From JBOHCT01 sp050699055 (GTDB lineage: Bacteria > Actinomycetota > Actinomycetes > Streptosporangiales > JBOHCT01), in the NCBI GenBank assembly GCA_050699055.1, contig JBOHCT010000191.1:1-8272 (forward strand): a DNA stretch of 8,272 bases, given 5' to 3'. The translations under genes and the position numbers were made by a program. How positions within the stretch are numbered: the stretch's first letter is position 1; every line of letters begins with the position of its first letter. Positions 5,391 to 8,272 of this stretch are shown here, piece after piece. The notes below the pieces were generated by a model. That model was given only the letters and a program-made list of their open reading frames with translations, was not told the DNA's origin and did not search any database.

Positions 5391-6434
5391 GTGACAACGT
5401 TGTCAGACCCAGACGACAACGTCTCGCCGCGCGGTCGCCCGACGATGAAGGACGTGGCCCGTGAGGCGGGGGTCAGCCTCAAGACGGTCTCGCGGGTCGT
5501 CAACCGGGAACCTGGCGTGGGCGAGGAGACGGCCTCGCGTGTGCTGACCGCGGTGAGTCGCCTCGGCTTCCGGCGTAACGATGTCGCGCGCACCCTCCGG
5601 CAGGGTCTGTCCACGGCGAGCGTGGGCCTGGTGATCGAGAACATCTCCGATCCCTTCTACTCGGCGATCACCCACGCGGTGGAAGCGGTCGCCCGGGTAC
5701 GCGGGTACCTCGTCCTCGTCGGCAGCTCGGAGGAGGACCCGGAGCGCGAGCGCGAGCTGGTGGAGGACTTCTGTTCTCGACGTGTCGATGGACTGCTCAT
5801 TGTTCCGACCGCCCGCGATCACCGCTACATCGTCCCAGAGATCCAGATGGGGACCGCTGCCGTGTTCCTCGACCGCCCGCCCCGAGGCCTCGACGCGGAC
5901 ACCGTCCTGTCTGACAACCCGAGCGGTGTCAGGTCGGCCGTCGCCCACCTCGCCGCGCACGGGCACCGTCGCATCGGCTGGATCGGCGTCGCGGAGACGG
6001 TGTGGACCGGCGGCGTCCGCTTCGCCGCCTATCGACAGGCTCTCGCGGCTCACGAACTGGTCTACGATCCCGCGGTCGTACGCATCGGTCTGCACACGGT
6101 GTCGGAGGCGGCGGATGCCTGCGCGAAACTGCTGAGCCAGCCCTCCCCACCGACCGCGATCGTCACGAGCAACAACCGCATGTCCGTCGGTGTCGTACGC
6201 GCCTGCGGTTCCCGTCCCGTGGACCGGAGACCGGCGATCGTAGGGTTCGATGACTTCGAGCTCGCGGACGCCGTCCAGCCGCCTGTCACTGTCATCGCTC
6301 AGGACCCGCCGGCGCTCGGGCGGCACGCTGCCGAGCTGCTCTTCGCACGGCTGTCCGGGGACGACCGCCCGACCCAACACGTCACGCTGGAGACCCGGTT
6401 GGTCGTCCGTGGCTCCGGCGAGATGTCGCCATGA
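5391..6434 (+). CDS. LacI-family transcriptional regulator
   Basis: This is a repressor that most likely controls the sugar transporter genes just downstream. The 347-residue protein has an N-terminal LacI helix-turn-helix (about 18-38; MKDVAREAGVSLKTVSRVVN), a hinge helix (60-72; FRRNDVARTLRQG) and a periplasmic-binding-protein-like effector domain from about 77. That domain carries family marks: IENISDPFYSAI (82-93), FLDRPP (159-164), HGHRRIGWIG (190-199), AIVTSNN (256-262) and IVGFDDFE (283-290). The GTG at 5391 is chosen because it leaves the usual short extension before the helix-turn-helix and fits a leaderless transcript. The alternatives, TTG 5400 and ATG 5445, also lack a ribosome-binding site, and ATG 5445 would cut into the domain. 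The start codon abuts a perfect palindrome, so the gene probably represses itself. The effector sugar cannot be read from the sequence. Confidence 0.93.
   Translation: MTTLSDPDDNVSPRGRPTMKDVAREAGVSLKTVSRVVNREPGVGEETASRVLTAVSRLGFRRNDVARTLRQGLSTASVGLVIENISDPFYSAITHAVEAVARVRGYLVLVGSSEEDPERERELVEDFCSRRVDGLLIVPTARDHRYIVPEIQMGTAAVFLDRPPRGLDADTVLSDNPSGVRSAVAHLAAHGHRRIGWIGVAETVWTGGVRFAAYRQALAAHELVYDPAVVRIGLHTVSEAADACAKLLSQPSPPTAIVTSNNRMSVGVVRACGSRPVDRRPAIVGFDDFELADAVQPPVTVIAQDPPALGRHAAELLFARLSGDDRPTQHVTLETRLVVRGSGEMSP
5392..5405. promoter_or_regulatory. LacI-family operator palindrome over the repressor start codon
   Basis: TGACAACGTTGTCA is a perfect 14-bp palindrome with a central CG, the usual form of a LacI-family operator, where the hinge helix inserts at the central step. 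It begins one base inside the GTG start (5391) of the adjacent LacI-type gene, which suggests autorepression. A second, imperfect copy at 5414-5427 (CGACAAC then GTCTCGC) matches only in its left half. Its centre is 22 bp away, about two helical turns. No other full copy was seen in the window by eye. Confidence 0.65.
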
Positions 6435-6470
6435 CGCGGAGCAGGCATGTGTCAGCGCAGATGTAGGTGC

Positions 6471-6488
6471 AGGTGTAAGAGGTGTAAG
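6471..6488 (+). repeat. Tandem 9-bp repeat between lacI-family gene and transporter
   Basis: AGGTGTAAG occurs twice in direct succession (6471-6479 and 6480-6488), preceded by the related GTAGGTGC at 6463-6470. It lies in the 76-bp gap upstream of the ATPase gene and is richer in A and T than its surroundings. It may be a regulator site or simple slippage. No full copy of the 5392 palindrome is in this gap. Confidence 0.45.
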
Positions 6489-6497
6489 AGTAGCCGT

Positions 6498-6504
6498 AAG
6501 GGGA
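6498..6504 (+). promoter_or_regulatory. Ribosome-binding site of the ABC ATPase gene
   Basis: AAGGGGA is followed by 6 nt and then ATG 6511. It decides the start among upstream in-frame codons that would run back into the lacI-family gene. Confidence 0.65.
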
Positions 6505-6510
6505 CACGAG

Positions 6511-7302
6511 ATGCCTGACGCCTTGCTCGAGGCAAGCGGCGTCGTCAAGCAGTACGGCAGTGTGCAGGCGCTGCGCGGCGCCAGTTTCACCGCCTACGCC
6601 GGCCAGGTGAACGCCTTGGTAGGGGATAACGGGGCCGGCAAGAGCACCCTGGTGAAGTGCCTGTCCGGGGTGGAGCGTCCGGACAGGGGGGACGTCCAGC
6701 TCGAGGGGCGGCGAGTCATCCTCGACTCGCCCACGACCGCGCAACGACTGGGCATCGAGACCGTGTACCAGGACCTCTCGCTGGCCTTCGACCTCGACCC
6801 GGCGGCGAACCTCTATCTCGGCCGCGAGATGCTCCGCGGCGGGATCCTCGGGTGGTTCGGGGTCCTGGACAGGAAGGCGATGCGCGCGGAGGCCGCGGGG
6901 GCTTTCGGCCGGCTGGGCATCGCACTGCAGGATTCCGACGTCCCAGTGGGCTCGCTGTCTGGCGGTCAGCGACAGAGTGTGGCGGTCGCGCGTTCCGTGG
7001 CGTGGGCTTCGAAGGTGGTGTTCATGGACGAGCCCACCGCCGCGCTCGGGGTGGTTCAGCGCGAACGGGTCCTCGACGTGATCCGCCGTGTGCGGGACCA
7101 GGGGGTCGGTGTCGTGCTGATCAGCCACAACATGCCGGAGGTGCTCGCGGTCGCGGACCGGATCGAGGTGATGCGGCTGGGGCGGCGGGTGGCGAGGTTT
7201 CGCGCCGCCGAGGCCACGACAGACGATCTCGTCGGGGCGATGACCGGGGCCTTGATTCATGAGGAGGAAGGCTCAGGCGATGAGACGGGGGATCGGGCGT
7301 GA
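6511..7302 (+). CDS. Sugar ABC transporter ATP-binding protein, single-domain FrcA type
   Basis: This is the cytoplasmic ATPase of a carbohydrate importer of the ribose/xylose/fructose (CUT2) class. The 263-residue protein carries one complete nucleotide-binding domain: Walker A GDNGAGKST (38-46), Q-loop TVYQDLSL (84-91), signature LSGGQRQ (149-155), Walker B VVFMDEPT (169-176) and H-loop ISHNMPE with H206. The segment after Walker B is AALGV rather than SALD, as in FrcA/XylG-like members. RbsA and most CUT2 ATPases have two fused domains of about 500 residues. The single domain here matches the FrcA subgroup and is not a truncation, because the end overlaps the next gene normally (GTGA, 7299-7302). 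ATG 6511 is supported by a ribosome-binding site. It follows the LacI-type gene by 76 bp and was probably co-regulated with it. The substrate is unknown. Confidence 0.93.
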   Translation: MPDALLEASGVVKQYGSVQALRGASFTAYAGQVNALVGDNGAGKSTLVKCLSGVERPDRGDVQLEGRRVILDSPTTAQRLGIETVYQDLSLAFDLDPAANLYLGREMLRGGILGWFGVLDRKAMRAEAAGAFGRLGIALQDSDVPVGSLSGGQRQSVAVARSVAWASKVVFMDEPTAALGVVQRERVLDVIRRVRDQGVGVVLISHNMPEVLAVADRIEVMRLGRRVARFRAAEATTDDLVGAMTGALIHEEEGSGDETGDRA

Positions 7303-8272
7303 CCCAGCGGACCGGCTCCGAGAAGACGCCGCGGACGGCCCACGAGGAGCCGCCCGGCACCCCGCGGCCGCCTTCGACTCGCGAAGGGGCCGTCCGCAGG
7401 GTCGCGGAGCTCACCCGGCGCGTCTATGCCGCGAGTACCTTCTGGATCTTCGGGGTGCTTGTCATCCTGGTCATCGGCTTCTCGATCGCGCGCCCCGACG
7501 CGTTCCCGACGCCGTTCAACGCCGAGAGCATCGCGACCGACGCCGCGACGCTGCTGGTGATGAGCATGGGGATGACGTTCGTCATCATCACGGCGGGGAT
7601 TGACCTGTCCGTCGGCTCCGTTCTTGTCTTCTCCGGGGTCGTCGCCGCGAAGGTGATGCTCGCCGTCGGTGGGCCCGACGCGGGCTGGGGCGCCATCCTG
7701 GTAGGCCTCGTCGCCGGCCTGGGCGGCGGGCTGGCGTGGGGGCTCTTCAACGGCTTCCTCGTGGCCAAGGCACGGGTCCCAGCGCTGATCGTGACCCTCG
7801 GCTCGTTCGGGATGGCGCTCGGCTTCGCTCAGATCATCACCGGCGGCACTGACGTGCGGGACGTCCCGGCCCGCCTCACGTCGACGATCGGCATCGGGAA
7901 GGTCTTCGGTGTCCTGCCGTGGATCGTCGTGATCGCGGCGATCGTCACAGTGATCGGGGGCATGGTGCTGTGGTTCACGAAGTTCGGCAGATACACCTAC
8001 GCCATCGGGTCGAACGCCGAGGCCGCGCGTCGTTCGGGGATCAGGGTGACCCGTCACCTGCTCACGGTCTACGCGGTCACCGGCCTGCTGGCCGGCCTGG
8101 CCGGCGATCTCTCCCTGGCGAGGTTCGCCACCACGACGCTCACCGGTCACACGACGGACAACCTCGACACGATCGCGGCGGTCGTCCTCGGCGGAACCAG
8201 CCTGTTCGGCGGCATCGGCACGATCTTCGGCACTGTCGTCGGCGTCTTCATCCCCGCGGTCCTGCGCAGCGG
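7299..8272 (+). CDS. Sugar ABC transporter permease, RbsC/FrcC type (3' end outside window)
   Basis: This is the membrane permease that pairs with the upstream ATPase. The frame is open for 324 residues from GTG 7299 and has no stop before the window ends. The first 45 or so residues are polar and Pro/Arg-rich, a cytoplasmic tail. Hydrophobic segments follow at about 48-64, 84-99, 106-122, 131-151, 162-181, 203-225, 254-272 and 291-320. Family marks of BPD_transp_2 are ITAGIDLSVGS (97-107), FNGFLVAKARVPALIVTLG (150-168), FGRYTYAIGSNAEAARRSGI (229-248) and VVLGGTSLFGG (295-305). The start overlaps the ATPase stop as GTGA, so the two are translationally coupled. At the usual 330-350 residues, only a short C-terminus is missing. 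A substrate-binding protein gene is expected nearby but is not visible. Confidence 0.93.
   Translation, partial: MTQRTGSEKTPRTAHEEPPGTPRPPSTREGAVRRVAELTRRVYAASTFWIFGVLVILVIGFSIARPDAFPTPFNAESIATDAATLLVMSMGMTFVIITAGIDLSVGSVLVFSGVVAAKVMLAVGGPDAGWGAILVGLVAGLGGGLAWGLFNGFLVAKARVPALIVTLGSFGMALGFAQIITGGTDVRDVPARLTSTIGIGKVFGVLPWIVVIAAIVTVIGGMVLWFTKFGRYTYAIGSNAEAARRSGIRVTRHLLTVYAVTGLLAGLAGDLSLARFATTTLTGHTTDNLDTIAAVVLGGTSLFGGIGTIFGTVVGVFIPAVLRS

Noticed and set aside
5403..6590. 395-residue open frame opposite the lacI-family gene
   Set aside because: It is fully antisense to a well-supported regulator and its product is a low-complexity Arg/Asp/His-rich string.
7257..8150. 297-residue open frame opposite the permease
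   Set aside because: The plus strand encodes a clear RbsC/FrcC permease. The antisense product is a polar, repetitive shadow.

Overview
This is a GC-rich bacterial window, most likely from an actinobacterium (Actinomycetota). The evidence is strong G/C bias at third codon positions, GTG/TTG starts, 4-bp start/stop overlaps, and a pyrG - NUDIX - ald - xerD cluster typical of that phylum. I cannot assign a genus. I see no tRNA, rRNA, CRISPR array, insertion sequence or phage gene.

Layout. (1) Positions 54-631 hold two broken phosphate-regulon genes joined head to head. The C-terminal third of PstB lies on the minus strand and the C-terminal DNA-binding domain of a RegX3-type response regulator lies on the plus strand, with fewer than about ten bases between the two stretches of homology. 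(2) Positions 663-5184 hold a leftward housekeeping cluster: pyrG (CTP synthase), a NUDIX hydrolase of the ADP-ribose pyrophosphatase type, ald (L-alanine dehydrogenase) and xerD (tyrosine recombinase). pyrG/NUDIX and ald/xerD each overlap by 4 bp. A 111-bp gap precedes ald. (3) A 206-bp divergent intergenic region (5185-5390) probably carries promoters in both directions. (4) Positions 5391-8272 hold a rightward sugar-uptake locus: a LacI-family repressor, a single-domain FrcA-type ABC ATPase, and an RbsC/FrcC-type permease that runs off the window. The repressor's GTG start codon touches a perfect 14-bp palindrome, TGACAACGTTGTCA, which looks like its own operator.

How it works together. 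The leftward genes are ordinary metabolism (CTP synthesis, nucleotide-sugar clean-up, alanine/pyruvate conversion) plus chromosome-dimer resolution. The rightward genes look like an accessory carbohydrate importer with its own repressor. No substrate-binding protein is present in the window, and it may lie further right. In many actinobacteria xerD is followed by parA-scpA-scpB and pyrG is preceded by genes such as steA/recN. Both flanks differ here, so the housekeeping block appears to sit between rearranged neighbours. I found no clearly new system. The most notable signals are the pstB/regX3 junction and the operator at the lacI start.
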